Assembly (NCBI GenBank): GCA_964486865.1
Contig: CAZAOZ010000013.1
Span: forward strand, 1-64,000
Direction: 5' to 3'
DNA: 64,000 bases
Source: Ga0077527 sp964486865
GTDB taxonomy: Bacteria > Pseudomonadota > Gammaproteobacteria > Burkholderiales > SG8-41
Numbering within the stretch: position 1 is the first letter of the stretch; each line of letters starts with the position of its first letter. Under the pieces are notes generated by a model. It was not told where the DNA came from and made no database searches. It saw only the letters and a list, made by a program, of their open reading frames with translations. Made by a program: the position numbers and the translations under genes. Shown here in pieces: positions 54,401 to 62,509 of this stretch.

Positions 54401-54492
54401 AGCCACAGAGGACACAGAGTTCACAGAGGAAAACCAAAACCGAATCGCTGTTGTTTTTGCAGTTCTCTGTGAACTCTGTGCTCTCTGTGGCT
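54401..54492. repeat. CACAGAG inverted repeat between leuC- and leuD-like genes
   Basis: 28-base arms at 54401-54428 and 54465-54492 are inverted copies (26 of 28 matches), made of AGCCACAGAGG, ACACAGAG and TTCACAGAG units, with a 36-base loop. A second locus of the same family lies at 57036-57155. Confidence 0.9.
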
Positions 54493-54507
54493 GCCTTGTT
54501 CCTGACT

Positions 54508-55920
54508 TTATTTCAACATCTCCCGCACATCCGTCAGATGTCCCTTGATCGCCGCCGCGGCCGCCATCGCCGGGCTGAGGAGATGGGTGCGCCCGCCCGG
54601 CCCCTGCCGGTTGCGGAAATTGCGGTTGGAGGTCGAGGCGCAGCGCTCGCCCGGCTGCAGGTTGTCGCCGTTGATCGCGGTGCACAGCGAGCAGCCGGGA
54701 TCACGCCACTCGAAACCGGCCTTGATGAATATCCCGTCGAGCCCTTCGGCTTCGGCCTGGCGCTTGACCGCCATCGAACCCGGCACCACCCACGCCGTCA
54801 CTTTCGCCTTGCCGCGTTTCGCGACCTCGGCGGCGGCGCGCAGGTCCTCGATGCGGCCGTTGGTGCAGGAGCCGATGAACACGCGGTCGAGCCGGATGTC
54901 GGCGAGCGCCATGCCGGGCCTGAGCGCCATGTATTCGATTGCGGTTTCGTATTCGGAACGTTTTTTCGCATCCGCAATGCCGGCGGGATCCGGAACCACG
55001 CCGGTCACCGGCAGCGCATGCTCGGGACTGATGCCCCAGGTTACCGTCGGCGCGATCTGCGCGGCGTCGAGCTTCACTTCTTTATCGAACTTCGCGCCGG
55101 CCTCGCTCGCCAGTGCGCGCCATGCGTCCAGCGCCTGCTCCCACGCGCGGCCCTTGGGCGCGTACGGCCTGCCCTCGACATAAGCGAAGGTTTTGTCATC
55201 CGGCGCGATCAGGCCGACGCGCCCGCCGGCCTCGATCGACATGTTGCAGACAGTCATGCGGCCTTCCATGCTCAGATCGCGGATGGCCGGGCCGGCATAT
55301 TCCATCGCATGCCCGGTCGCACCATCGACGCCGATCTGCGCGATCAGCGCCAGGATCACATCCTTGGCCGACACGCCGAAGCCCAGCGTGCCGTCGATGG
55401 TAATGCGCATGGCCCTGGGTTTCCGCTGCCACAGCGTCTGCGTCGCCATCACATGCGCGAACTCGGACGCGCCCACGCCGTAGGCGAGGCAGCCGAACGC
55501 GCCGTGGGTGGAGGTGTGCGAATCATTGCCGATCACGAACAGGCCCGGCTGAATGATGCCCTGCTCCGGCGGTACGATGTGCATGATGCCCTGGTGCTGG
55601 TGGTCCATGCCGAACAGCGTGATGCCGTACTTGCGCGCCATCGCCTGCAGGTCGATCACCATGTTGCGAATCTCGACGACGGGGATGCCGTCCACGCCCA
55701 GGGCGCGGCCGGTGGTCGGCACGTAATGGTCGGTGAACGCGTAAATCTGCTGCGGCCTGGCGACCTTGCGCCCCGCTTTCTCCAGCGCGGTAAAGGCGTG
55801 CAGCGTGTTCTCCTGCGCCAGCGCGACATCGACGTACATCAGCGACTCGCCTTCGTCGGTGAGAACGTGGTGCGAGTTCCAGAGTTTTTCGAAAATGGAC
55901 AGCGGCGCAGCAGCGGGCAT
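54508..55920 (-). CDS. leuC: LeuC-like large subunit of an aconitase-family hydratase
   Basis: A 470-residue [4Fe-4S] hydratase large subunit. Visible are VDVALAQENTLHAF, GNDSHTSTHGAFG, and the cluster ligands in FIGSCTNGRIEDL and DPGCSLC. It has the length of LeuC. AAGGA precedes the ATG. It lies in an operon with TctAB, a Bug protein and an NAD-IDH-like dehydrogenase, so it may interconvert a 2- and 3-hydroxy tricarboxylate or dicarboxylate in catabolism. True 3-isopropylmalate dehydratase remains possible. Confidence 0.88.
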   Translation of the reverse strand: MPAAAPLSIFEKLWNSHHVLTDEGESLMYVDVALAQENTLHAFTALEKAGRKVARPQQIYAFTDHYVPTTGRALGVDGIPVVEIRNMVIDLQAMARKYGITLFGMDHQHQGIMHIVPPEQGIIQPGLFVIGNDSHTSTHGAFGCLAYGVGASEFAHVMATQTLWQRKPRAMRITIDGTLGFGVSAKDVILALIAQIGVDGATGHAMEYAGPAIRDLSMEGRMTVCNMSIEAGGRVGLIAPDDKTFAYVEGRPYAPKGRAWEQALDAWRALASEAGAKFDKEVKLDAAQIAPTVTWGISPEHALPVTGVVPDPAGIADAKKRSEYETAIEYMALRPGMALADIRLDRVFIGSCTNGRIEDLRAAAEVAKRGKAKVTAWVVPGSMAVKRQAEAEGLDGIFIKAGFEWRDPGCSLCTAINGDNLQPGERCASTSNRNFRNRQGPGGRTHLLSPAMAAAAAIKGHLTDVREMLK

Positions 55921-55963
55921 ACGGGCTGTTCCTTTTGACAGACAGCAGTTGCGGCTGGTTGAC

Positions 55964-57016
55964 CTACCAGCCGTTGATCAGGGCGGCGCCGGGCTTGACC
56001 TCGCCGCGTTCGACGCGATGTACCAGGTCGTTCATTTTGGCGTGCAGCGGCGCCGGCACGCCGATGTAAGCGCCGCGCTCGGCGACATAGCCGTTGATGA
56101 AATCCGTTTCGGTGCGCCGGCCCTTGAACATGTCCTGCGCCATCGACGGGCGCTGATCATCGGAGCGCTTCTTGGCGCCTTCCATCAGGATATCGGTGAT
56201 GCCGGCCAGCGCGTCCTGGTTGCCTTCGCCGGCCAGCGCCAGCATTTCCGGCTCCATGCCCAGCATTTTTTCCAGAGAGTAGCCCAGCGCCTGGCCGACG
56301 CGCACCGCCTGCGATCCAAGGCGTATCGATACCCAGCGCGATCCTTCGGCGCTGTCGCGCTGATTGCCCGACAACCCCGTCGCCGCCGACAAACCGTTGC
56401 GCATGGAATTGATGACCAGCTTGGACCAGCGCTCGCCCCACAGATTGGGGGTCACTTTGGCGCTGTCCGCCGAACGCAGCAGTGCGGCGACTTCCTCGGC
56501 GCGCGGCGTGATGCGGCCGTGCGGCTCGCCGACGCGGAACACCGTGTGCTTGTCGCCGCCCAGCGGCACCATGCGCTTGACGCGCCCCGGCGCATACAGT
56601 TCGGCGGCGATCAGGCTGGCAATGCAGCCCAGCGTCTTGCCCCAGCCGACGATGGCGGCGATGCGCTCCTCGTTGATGCAGTTCTGCAGCGACACGCAGT
56701 AACCGTCGGGCGCCAGGTACGGCTTGATCAGGTGCGTCGCCCATTCGGTGTCGTAGGACTTCACGCAGATGAAGGCGATATCCACCGGGCGCTCCTTGCA
56801 GAAACGCTGCACTTCGGTGATGTGGAGGATATTGACCTTGACGGTGTGCTCTTCCTGCGGCGTCATGCCTGACAGGTGCAGGCCTTTTTCGCGGATGGTT
56901 GCAACATGCTCCGGCCACGGATCGATCAGCGTGACGTCATGTCCGGCGCGGGTCATGTGACCGCCGGCGATGCCGCCAATGGCGCCGGCGCCGACCACTA
57001 CGATACGTTTACCCAA
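55964..57016 (-). CDS. Ketopantoate reductase (PanE/ApbA) family protein
   Basis: A 350-residue NADP-dependent 2-oxoacid reductase: Rossmann motif VVVGAGAIGGIAGG at the N terminus, ICVKSYDTEWA, and the C-terminal ApbA domain with a conserved KLVINSMRNGLSA. The best start is TTG 57016, placed six bases after AAGGAG; a TTG five codons upstream overlaps that site. Longer than biosynthetic PanE (about 300), and sited in a catabolic cluster, so a different 2-oxoacid or 2-hydroxyacid is likely the substrate. Confidence 0.82.
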   Translation of the reverse strand: MGKRIVVVGAGAIGGIAGGHMTRAGHDVTLIDPWPEHVATIREKGLHLSGMTPQEEHTVKVNILHITEVQRFCKERPVDIAFICVKSYDTEWATHLIKPYLAPDGYCVSLQNCINEERIAAIVGWGKTLGCIASLIAAELYAPGRVKRMVPLGGDKHTVFRVGEPHGRITPRAEEVAALLRSADSAKVTPNLWGERWSKLVINSMRNGLSAATGLSGNQRDSAEGSRWVSIRLGSQAVRVGQALGYSLEKMLGMEPEMLALAGEGNQDALAGITDILMEGAKKRSDDQRPSMAQDMFKGRRTETDFINGYVAERGAYIGVPAPLHAKMNDLVHRVERGEVKPGAALINGW

Positions 57017-57035
57017 GACAAACTCCTTCAAAAGC

Positions 57036-57155
57036 AGCCACAGAGGTCACAGAGAGCACAGAGAACTTCAAACCCTTGAGCCGAAGCCTGGCGATAATTA
57101 TATAACTCATTGTTTTTATTCGTTTTTCTCTGTGGACTCTGTGTCCTCTGTGGCT
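57036..57155. repeat. CACAGAG inverted repeat with T-rich element in its loop
   Basis: 28-base arms at 57036-57063 and 57128-57155 are inverted copies (25 of 28 matches) built from AGCCACAGAGG and CACAGAG units. The loop carries TAACTCATTGTTTTTATT at 57103-57120. It fills the gap between the IDH-like and PanE-like genes. Confidence 0.88.
57103..57120 (+). repeat. T-rich element (reference copy)
   Basis: TAACTCATTGTTTTTATT, taken as the reference sequence for the eight copies listed. It lies in the loop of a CACAGAG inverted repeat. Confidence 0.6.
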
Positions 57156-57161
57156 AAGTTT

Positions 57162-58223
57162 TTACGTTTTTTGCAGTTTTCCGACAATGGCTTCGGTGAA
57201 GCGCTTGGTGCCCGCCGTGCCGCCCAGATCGCGCGTGACGTGTTTTTTCTCAGCCAGCACCGCAGTCAATGCCGCATCGATGCGATCTGCCGCAGCCATA
57301 TCGCCGATATGCCGTAGCAGCAGCACGCCGGAGAGAATCATCGCCATGGGATTGGCGATGTCCTTGCCGGCGATGTCCGGCGCAGTGCCGTGCACAGCTT
57401 CGAACATCGCATAATCCTTGCCGATGTTGGCGCCGGGCGCCACGCCCAGGCCGCCGATCAGTCCCGCGCAGAGGTCGGAGACGATGTCGCCGTAGAGATT
57501 GGTGAGCAGCAGGCCGTCAAAGGTCTCGGGCTTGATCACCAGTTCCATGCACAGCGCGTCGATCACGCGTGAATCACATTCGATCTCCGGATAATCGCGC
57601 GCCACTTCCTGGCCCACCCGCAAAAACAGCCCGTCGGTCATTTTCAGCACGTTGGACTTGTGCGTGACGGTCATTTTTCGGCGGCCGGTCCTCTTCAGGT
57701 ATTCGAAACCGTAACGCGCCGTGCGCTCGGTGGCGCCGCGGGTGATGATCTTGATCGCCTCGGCGGTGTTCTCGTCGATCATGCGCTCCTGGCCGACGTA
57801 GAGATCCTCGCTGTTCTCGCGGAAAATCACCAGGTCGATGTTCTGGTAGCGCGAAGCGACACCGGGATAATTCTTGATCGGCCGCACGTTGACATACAGC
57901 TCCAGTTCCTTGCGCAGCGCGATGGCGATGCTGGGGTAATCCCGCTTGACCTGTTCGCCCCTTGCGTTGGTGCGCTCAAAACGGATGCGGTAGTTTTTTT
58001 CGGCAAACGGCGTGGCCGTCGGCCCTTTCATCGCCAGCTTGTTGCGCTCGATCGATTCAAACACGCTGACCGGCAGCGCCGTGCCCGCCTCTTTTTCCGC
58101 GCGCAGGCCGACCAGCACTTCCTCGAACACCACCTGCGCGCCCGAGGCCTTCATGATGGCGCAGGCCGAGGCCATGACTTCGGGCCCGACGCCGTCTCCG
58201 GGCACTATGGTTACCTTGTTCAA
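57162..58223 (-). CDS. NAD-IDH/homoisocitrate/isopropylmalate dehydrogenase-family protein
   Basis: A 353-residue beta-decarboxylating dehydrogenase. PGDGVGPEV at the start, ELYVNVRPIKNYPGVASRYQ, FRENSEDLY, VTHKSNVLKMTDGLF and the nucleotide-site GTAPDIAGKDIANPMAMI place it in the family; the ENSEDLYVG and HKSNVLKMTDG stretches look nearer to NAD-isocitrate and homoisocitrate dehydrogenases than to LeuB. It starts with TTG, supported by GGAG. Being downstream of TctA and upstream of a LeuCD-like pair, it probably decarboxylates the hydratase product oxidatively. Confidence 0.86.
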   Translation of the reverse strand: MNKVTIVPGDGVGPEVMASACAIMKASGAQVVFEEVLVGLRAEKEAGTALPVSVFESIERNKLAMKGPTATPFAEKNYRIRFERTNARGEQVKRDYPSIAIALRKELELYVNVRPIKNYPGVASRYQNIDLVIFRENSEDLYVGQERMIDENTAEAIKIITRGATERTARYGFEYLKRTGRRKMTVTHKSNVLKMTDGLFLRVGQEVARDYPEIECDSRVIDALCMELVIKPETFDGLLLTNLYGDIVSDLCAGLIGGLGVAPGANIGKDYAMFEAVHGTAPDIAGKDIANPMAMILSGVLLLRHIGDMAAADRIDAALTAVLAEKKHVTRDLGGTAGTKRFTEAIVGKLQKT

Positions 58224-58260
58224 ACCGGAATCTCCAGAGGATGAAAAACAGAACTGCGGA

Positions 58261-59769
58261 TTATTTCCCGTCGTCAGGCGCCCGCAGCGCTTTCAGCCGG
58301 GGAATGATGAAGGGCAGCGCCACCGAAATCGCCGACATCGCCAGCAGCGTGACGGTGATCGTGCTGTTGTAGAAAATCTTGACGTCGCCGCCGGAAATGG
58401 TCATCGCCTGGCGGAACGACTGCTCCATGATGCCGCCCAGCACCAGCGACAGCACCAGCGGCGCCACCGGGATATCGACCTTCTCGAACACATAGCCGAT
58501 CACGCCGAACAGCAGGATCAGCCACAGATCGACGACGCTGCCGTTGATGGCGTAGGCGCCGATGGCGGAAATCGCGACGATCAGCGGATACAGGATGCCG
58601 GAGGGAATGTAGAGCAGGCGCACGAACAGGCCGACCAGCGGCAGGTTGAGGATCACCAGCATCACGTTGCCGACGTACATGCTGTTGATCAGGCCCCACA
58701 CCAGATCAGGCCGGTTCTGGAACAGCAGCGGCCCCGGCTGCACGCCGTACATGATGAAGGCGCCGAGCATCACTGCGGTCGCTCCGCCACCGGGCACGCC
58801 CAGGGTCAGCAGCGGCACCATCGCGCCGGCGGTGTCGGAATTGTTCGCCGCTTCCGGCCCGGCCACGCCTTCGATCGCCCCCTTGCCGAACTGCTCCGGG
58901 TGTTTGGACAGCCGCTTTTCGGTGGTGTACGACATGATCGAGGCAATCGTGCCGCCCGCCCCCGGCAGCACGCCGATGACAAAGCCGATGACGCCGCCGC
59001 GCCAGATCGGCCCGATGGAGCGCTTCCACTCCTCGCGCGTGAGCCACAACCGGCCCGTGATTTTCATCGCCTGCGGTGCGGTGCCTTTGTAGATGTCTTC
59101 CAGGCCGCGGAATACCTCGGCCATCGCAAACAGTCCCACCACGACCACGACGAAACCGACGCCGTCCTGGAATTCCGGGACGCCCATGGTGTAGCGCGCC
59201 TGGCCGCTTTGCAGGTCGATGCCGATGGTGGCGATCATCAGTCCGAATAGGGTCGAGATCACACCCTTGGCCGGTGAAGCGCCGGTCAGCGTGGATACCG
59301 CCGTCATCGCGAACAGCATCAACGTGAAATATTCAGCCGGCCCGAATTTGAGCGCCATCGAGGTCAGCGGCACGGCAAACAGCGTCAGGCCGATGACGCC
59401 GATGGTGCCTGCGATGAACGAACCGATGGCGGACACCGCGAGTGCCGCGCCGGCGCGGCCGTTTTTCGCCATCTCGTAACCGTCGATGGAGGTCATCACC
59501 GAGGCGGCCTCGCCCGGCGTGCGGATCAGGATGGCGGTGGTCGAGCCGCCGTATTTGGCGCCGTAGTAAATGCCGGCCAGCATGATCAGCGCCGAGGTCG
59601 GGTTCATGCCGTAGGTAATCGGGATCAGCAGCGCAATGCCGGCGGACGGCCCGATGCCCGGCAGCACGCCGATGATGGTCCCCATCAATACACCGACGAA
59701 GGTGTACCAGAGATTGATCGGCTGCATGCAGACCGCAAAGCCGTTGAGTATGTGCGTCAGCGTATCCAC
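58261..59769 (-). CDS. tctA: TctA-family tripartite tricarboxylate transporter large subunit
   Basis: A 502-residue membrane protein with about 12 helices and the TctA signatures GVLPGIGPSAGIALLIPITYGMNPTSALIML, YGGSTTAILIRTPGEAAS and GVPGGGATAVMLGAFIMYG. It moves a carboxylate delivered by a Bug-type binding protein. It starts with GTG seven bases after tctB. Substrate specificity is not evident, but co-transcription with LeuCD- and IDH-like genes points to a tri- or dicarboxylate. Confidence 0.92.
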   Translation of the reverse strand: MDTLTHILNGFAVCMQPINLWYTFVGVLMGTIIGVLPGIGPSAGIALLIPITYGMNPTSALIMLAGIYYGAKYGGSTTAILIRTPGEAASVMTSIDGYEMAKNGRAGAALAVSAIGSFIAGTIGVIGLTLFAVPLTSMALKFGPAEYFTLMLFAMTAVSTLTGASPAKGVISTLFGLMIATIGIDLQSGQARYTMGVPEFQDGVGFVVVVVGLFAMAEVFRGLEDIYKGTAPQAMKITGRLWLTREEWKRSIGPIWRGGVIGFVIGVLPGAGGTIASIMSYTTEKRLSKHPEQFGKGAIEGVAGPEAANNSDTAGAMVPLLTLGVPGGGATAVMLGAFIMYGVQPGPLLFQNRPDLVWGLINSMYVGNVMLVILNLPLVGLFVRLLYIPSGILYPLIVAISAIGAYAINGSVVDLWLILLFGVIGYVFEKVDIPVAPLVLSLVLGGIMEQSFRQAMTISGGDVKIFYNSTITVTLLAMSAISVALPFIIPRLKALRAPDDGK

Positions 59770-59776
59770 GGCGGCC

Positions 59777-60241
59777 TCAGAAAGGAAGAATGCCGCGCGC
59801 CAGCGTGACGCCCAGTATCATGGTGAAGGAAAAGTAGCTGATCACCGCAAACAGCACCGCGGTCAGCACATTCATCAGCCGGCGGCCGCGGTTGAAATAC
59901 GACATCAGCACCAGCAGGTAAATCGCGGTGGCCAGCATGTAGCCCAGCGGCTCGAACACCAGTATGTACAGCGCGGTCCAGACGGCAACCGCAGGAACCA
60001 CCCAATGATGCGATTCCCAGCGCGCAGCAGCCACCGGCGGCGCGGATTTTTCCTTTTTCCGGTTGCGCAGGATCTCCAGCAGCAGCATGACCGCCGCAAT
60101 CAGCAACCCGGCGCCGAGCATGCGCGGAAAAGCCTTCGGCCCCAGCGGATCGCCGAGTTCTAGACTGGGAATCTGCGCGGTTGCCCAGAAATACACGCCG
60201 GCAAGCAGCAGCGTGCAGACAAAAATGATGCGGTCAGCCAT
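59777..60241 (-). CDS. tctB: TctB-family tripartite tricarboxylate transporter small subunit
   Basis: A 154-residue membrane protein with four helices, YFWATAQIPSLELGDPLGPKAFPRMLGAGLL at the start and GYMLATAIYLLVLMSYFNRGRR, the TctB pattern. ATG 60241 is chosen since AGGGGA lies upstream and the protein then begins MADRIIF; the longer frame adds a polar, non-homologous tail. First gene of the minus-strand operon. Confidence 0.88.
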   Translation of the reverse strand: MADRIIFVCTLLLAGVYFWATAQIPSLELGDPLGPKAFPRMLGAGLLIAAVMLLLEILRNRKKEKSAPPVAAARWESHHWVVPAVAVWTALYILVFEPLGYMLATAIYLLVLMSYFNRGRRLMNVLTAVLFAVISYFSFTMILGVTLARGILPF

Positions 60242-60546
60242 TACTGTTTTCCCCTGCTTCGTTGCCAGTGTTGCCCTGTCCTGGGCAATCAACGCGGTAT
60301 CTGCCAGCGCTGCCGATGCTTATTGTGAATGCTGCCCGGCAGGCAAAATACGTAACGCGAAATGTTAACCGACTTCGCATGCCCGTGGTGTATCAAGGCA
60401 GCGAAACCAGCCGGATCGTGGAATCAATCTTGCACCGCGCAGCCTGCAATGGCATTGATGGATTCCACTATCCGAATAGCGCAGGAATTGGCGCTGCGGC
60501 TTTCATGCGCAATCTCTGCGTGCATCCGCCTTGAGCAACAATTCTG

Positions 60547-60575
60547 TTGACCGCTGCGGCAACACACTGAACAAT
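60547..60575 (+). promoter_or_regulatory. Possible sigma-70 promoter of the FAD dehydrogenase gene
   Basis: TTGACC (five of six), a 17-base spacer and AACAAT (four of six), leaving about a 60-base leader to the ATG. Confidence 0.35.
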
Positions 60576-60605
60576 GCGCTACATCCTGCCGTGACCGTAG
60601 TTATT

Positions 60606-60624
60606 TAACTCATTGTTTGTATTG
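60606..60624 (+). repeat. T-rich element directly upstream of the FAD dehydrogenase gene
   Basis: TAACTCATTGTTTGTATTG, one difference from the reference over its first 18 bases. It is followed by ATTTTTTTATC and the ATG; no Shine-Dalgarno is present. Confidence 0.6.
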
Positions 60625-60635
60625 ATTTTTTTATC

Positions 60636-62057
60636 ATGCCCTCCTCTGCAAGATCCGTGATCGGTGCGCTCGAAAAAATACTCGGACCGCAAGGTGTCCT
60701 GACCGCAACCGCCGACCTCGAACCTTACGTCGTGGACTGGCGCGGCGTGTATCGCGGCGTCGCCGCCGCCGTCGCGCGCCCGGCCAATACCGCGCAGGTC
60801 GCCGCGGTGATGCAGCTGTGCGCTGAAACCGACACGCCACTGGTGCCGCAGGGCGGCAATACCGGCATGTGCGGCGCATCGGTGCCCAATGCCGGCGGCA
60901 ACGAAGTCGTGCTGTCGCTGGCGCGAATGAACAGGATCCTCGACGTCGATCCGCTGAACAACACGCTGACCGCCGAAGCCGGCTGCGTGCTCGCCAACAT
61001 CCGGCAGGCGGCAGCTGATGTGGAACGGCTGTTTCCGCTGAGCCTCGGTGCCGAGGGCAGCTGCCAGATCGGCGGCAATCTCTCGACCAATGCCGGCGGC
61101 GTCAACGTGCTGCGTTACGGCAACACGCGCGATCTGGTGCTGGGGCTGGAAGTCGTGCTGCCCGACGGCCGCATCTGGAACGGCCTGCGCGGGCTGCGCA
61201 AGGACAACACCGGCTACGATCTCAAGCATCTGTTCATCGGCGCCGAAGGCACGCTGGGCATCATCACCGCCGCGACGCTGAAACTGTTCCCCCGCCCCAC
61301 CGCCGGCGCCACGGCGTGGATAGCCGTGCGCACCCCGGAAGCGGCACTGCAATTGCTCGCGCTGATGCGCCGTCATTGCAATGACCGCATGACCGCCTTC
61401 GAACTGATCTCGCGGCACAGCCTGGAACTGGTATGGCGGCATGTGCCGGGCACGCGCGACCCGATTGCAACACCTCATCCGTGGTATGTGCTGACCGAAC
61501 TCGCCGATGCCGGCGATGAACAGGCGCTGCGCGCCGACCTGGAACACGCGCTTGAAGCCGCGCTGTCCGAAAACCTGGTAATCGATGTGGTGATCGCCGA
61601 AAACCGCACCCAGGCGCAGGCGTTGTGGCATATGCGCGAATCCATCCCGGAGGGCGCGCGACAGGAGCCGGTGATGGTGTACCGGCACGACATTGCCGTC
61701 GCGGTCGGCCGCATCCCGGAATTCATCCGTGAGGCGCAGGCGGCGCTGGAAGCGCGCTTTCCGGGTGTCCGGCTGATCTGCTTCGGCCACCTCGGCGACG
61801 GCAACCTGCATTACAACGCCTACCTGCCGGAGCGTTTGCGCACCGACGCTGCGGCACGCGAGGCGCATGATGTGACCGAAACGGTGTACGACATCGTGCA
61901 GCGCTACGGCGGCAGCTTCAGCGCCGAACACGGCATCGGCCTGTCCAAGGTGGCCGAACTCGCGCGCTACAAGAGCGCGGTGGAACTCGATCTGATGCGC
62001 ACCATCAAGCGCGCGCTGGATCCGCAGGGGCTGATGAATCCGGGGAAGGTGTTATAG
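60636..62057 (+). CDS. FAD-dependent D-2-hydroxyacid dehydrogenase (GlcD/D2HGDH-like)
   Basis: A 473-residue flavoprotein of the FAD-binding oxidase/transferase type 4 family. The PP-loop PQGGNTGMCGASVP, GAEGSCQIGGNLSTNAGGVNVLRYG and HLFIGAEGTLGIIT bind FAD; the C-terminal domain has CFGHLGDGNLHYN and EHGIGLSK. These resemble D-2-hydroxyglutarate and D-lactate dehydrogenases. It is divergent from the tctB operon with a shared intergenic region, so it may oxidise an intermediate of that pathway. The electron acceptor is unknown. Confidence 0.88.
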   Translation: MPSSARSVIGALEKILGPQGVLTATADLEPYVVDWRGVYRGVAAAVARPANTAQVAAVMQLCAETDTPLVPQGGNTGMCGASVPNAGGNEVVLSLARMNRILDVDPLNNTLTAEAGCVLANIRQAAADVERLFPLSLGAEGSCQIGGNLSTNAGGVNVLRYGNTRDLVLGLEVVLPDGRIWNGLRGLRKDNTGYDLKHLFIGAEGTLGIITAATLKLFPRPTAGATAWIAVRTPEAALQLLALMRRHCNDRMTAFELISRHSLELVWRHVPGTRDPIATPHPWYVLTELADAGDEQALRADLEHALEAALSENLVIDVVIAENRTQAQALWHMRESIPEGARQEPVMVYRHDIAVAVGRIPEFIREAQAALEARFPGVRLICFGHLGDGNLHYNAYLPERLRTDAAAREAHDVTETVYDIVQRYGGSFSAEHGIGLSKVAELARYKSAVELDLMRTIKRALDPQGLMNPGKVL

Positions 62058-62113
62058 CCTTCTGACAGGTGGAACTTTCAGGTCATTGCGCGGACTCAGG
62101 CCATGAGGGAATT

Positions 62114-62509
62114 ATGAGCAACAAAGTAACCAAAACCGAAGCCGAATGGAAAGCGCTGCTGACGGCGCAGCAGTTTCAGGTCGCCCGCAAAAAAGGCACC
62201 GAGCGCGCCTTTACCGGGCAGCACTGGAACAATCCGGAAAAAGGCGTTTATCGCTGCATCTGCTGTAACGCCGAACTGTTCCGTTCAGATGAGAAGTTCG
62301 ATTCCGGCACCGGCTGGCCGAGTTTCTGGAAGCCGTCGGTTGCAGAGAACGTCGCCACCGAAGAAGACAACGCTCTGTTCATGCAGCGCACCGAAGTCCT
62401 GTGCAACCACTGCGATGCCCATCTGGGCCATGTGTTCGATGACGGCCCGCAGCCTACCGGTTTGCGCTACTGCATCAATTCGGCCTCGCTCAAGTTCGAC
62501 AAAGAGTGA
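62114..62509 (+). CDS. msrB: Peptide-methionine (R)-S-oxide reductase
   Basis: A 131-residue MsrB. Zinc ligands C48, C51, C97 and C100 and the catalytic C120 in GLRYCINSASL are present, with GTGWPSF and HCDAHLGHVFDDGP. It reduces methionine-R-sulfoxide in proteins. ATG 62114 is supported by GAGGG four bases upstream; the earlier start gives a non-homologous tail. It overlaps the next gene by four bases (GTGA). Confidence 0.95.
   Translation: MSNKVTKTEAEWKALLTAQQFQVARKKGTERAFTGQHWNNPEKGVYRCICCNAELFRSDEKFDSGTGWPSFWKPSVAENVATEEDNALFMQRTEVLCNHCDAHLGHVFDDGPQPTGLRYCINSASLKFDKE

Larger units (their letters stand above)
60242..60635. other. Divergent intergenic region between tctB and the FAD dehydrogenase gene
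   Basis: About 390 bases with no supportable gene. A candidate plus-strand promoter is at 60547-60575 and a T-rich element at 60606-60624. No recognisable regulator gene or strong operator is visible, although shared control of the two divergent units would be expected. Confidence 0.55.

Noticed and set aside
53751..55920. A plain leucine-biosynthesis leuCD locus
   Set aside because: Not excluded, but the adjacent genes are TctAB, a Bug protein, a PanE-like and an IDH-like gene rather than leuA or leuB, so a catabolic role is preferred as the working idea.
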